A stretch of 64,000 bases of DNA from Haematococcus lacustris. Its lineage: Eukaryota; Chlorophyta; Chlorophyceae; Chlamydomonadales; Haematococcaceae. The notes below the pieces were generated by a model. The model saw only the letters and a program-made list of their open reading frames with translations, searched no databases and had not been told where the DNA came from. Location: positions 3,466,828 to 3,530,827 of the forward strand of contig JASKMD010000004.1 in assembly GCA_030144725.1 (NCBI GenBank), written 5' to 3'. This document shows positions 63,546 through 64,000 of this stretch, one piece after another. Position 1 is the stretch's first letter. Every line of letters begins with the position of its first letter. The position numbers and the translations under genes were made by a program.

Positions 63546-63827
63546 ATGTACACAGTACTTGGCGTTACATTACGCCAAAGAGACCTTGTGGGACCTGACC
63601 AATGGCTTAGCGAGTGCAAAGTTACGGACGGCTCCCTGTCAGTGGGGGGAGGCGAAAGGTGTTTTGACACCTTGTATTACTTCGACCCAGAACCAAAGTC
63701 AGGATGTCCCAACATGGGGTTGGTAATCTTCATGCAAGTACTCGCACCAGAGTGCACCGATTCCGGTAGCGTTTGTTGCATTGGCACCTGCGAATTACTC
63801 CGCATCTACTGGCAAGCGGCGCATTAA
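63546..63827 (+). CDS. Small cysteine-rich ORF (93 aa), unidentified
   Basis: ATG at 63546 (MYTVLGVTLRQRDLVG), seven cysteines (ECK, RCF, GCP, ECT, CCI, TCE), stop TAA after QAAH. No clear signal peptide. It lies 57 bp beyond the array edge and has no counterpart elsewhere in the window. It could be one exon of a larger gene or chance. Confidence 0.3.
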   Translation: MYTVLGVTLRQRDLVGPDQWLSECKVTDGSLSVGGGERCFDTLYYFDPEPKSGCPNMGLVIFMQVLAPECTDSGSVCCIGTCELLRIYWQAAH

Positions 63828-64000
63828 TCCTTGCATCAGAGTCCATGCCGGCGCAAGCGAGCGCGAACACACCTCAGCTGCTCACTATCGATTGTTCTAG
63901 TGGTGAGTAATGGCACCAATGAGGGAACTCCGCCTGGCTTGCTGGGTGCCTGCAGCAGTGGTTCTGCTCGACAAGCCCAGCTACCGGCTGACCGTGGCAG
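63828..64000. other. Right end of the window, no feature seen
   Basis: Unique sequence with no repeat or domain that I recognise. Confidence 0.4.

Overview
The window is nuclear DNA of a green alga. It has spliced, GC-rich genes with many short introns and GT..AG junctions, CAG/CTG-rich low-complexity tracts, a chloroplast-envelope protein with a transit-peptide-like first exon, and volvocine-type signal-peptide genes. The many copies of a TnpB/Fanzor-like C-terminal peptide resemble sequences I remember from Haematococcus, so a Haematococcus-like volvocalean is my best guess (inference, not verified).

Region 1 (1-21,270) is ordinary gene space with transposon debris. On the minus strand lie a TIC21/DUF3611 chloroplast inner-envelope protein (780-3087) and a nine-exon class IV histone deacetylase (3803-11820) with its full catalytic set. 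On the plus strand is a seven-exon PLP-dependent threonine/serine dehydratase or serine racemase (14955-18117). A partly resolved minus-strand gene sits at 20042-21056. Every exon junction listed for the first three genes keeps phase. At least six C-terminal relics of a TnpB/Fanzor-type nuclease (motif DRDCNAAL) and several solo right ends lie between these genes and inside their introns.

Region 2 (21,277-63,489) is a head-to-tail tandem array of a ~3.25 kb unit. Each unit carries one six-exon minus-strand gene for a 267-residue secreted, N-glycosylatable, cysteine-containing protein I cannot assign to a family. There are seven gene copies; one has a frameshift. Three large elements of three classes are inserted: a young Copia LTR retrotransposon (27648-33184, identical LTRs, 5 bp target duplication); a KDZ-superfamily DNA transposon (up to 44240, ~237 bp terminal inverted repeats, 7 bp target duplication) carrying a complete 854-residue transposase gene and a second gene for a Gln-rich repeat protein; and an L1-like non-LTR retrotransposon on the minus strand (44280-51346, APE endonuclease plus RT, poly(A) tail).

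Region 3 (63,490-64,000) is unique DNA with one small cysteine-rich reading frame.

The points most worth following are the tandem secreted-protein array, the two-gene KDZ element whose TIRs appear to hold both promoters, and the Fanzor-like relic family with its conserved 3' hairpin. The 500-N assembly gap falls exactly on the KDZ end and looks like a placeholder with no missing sequence.
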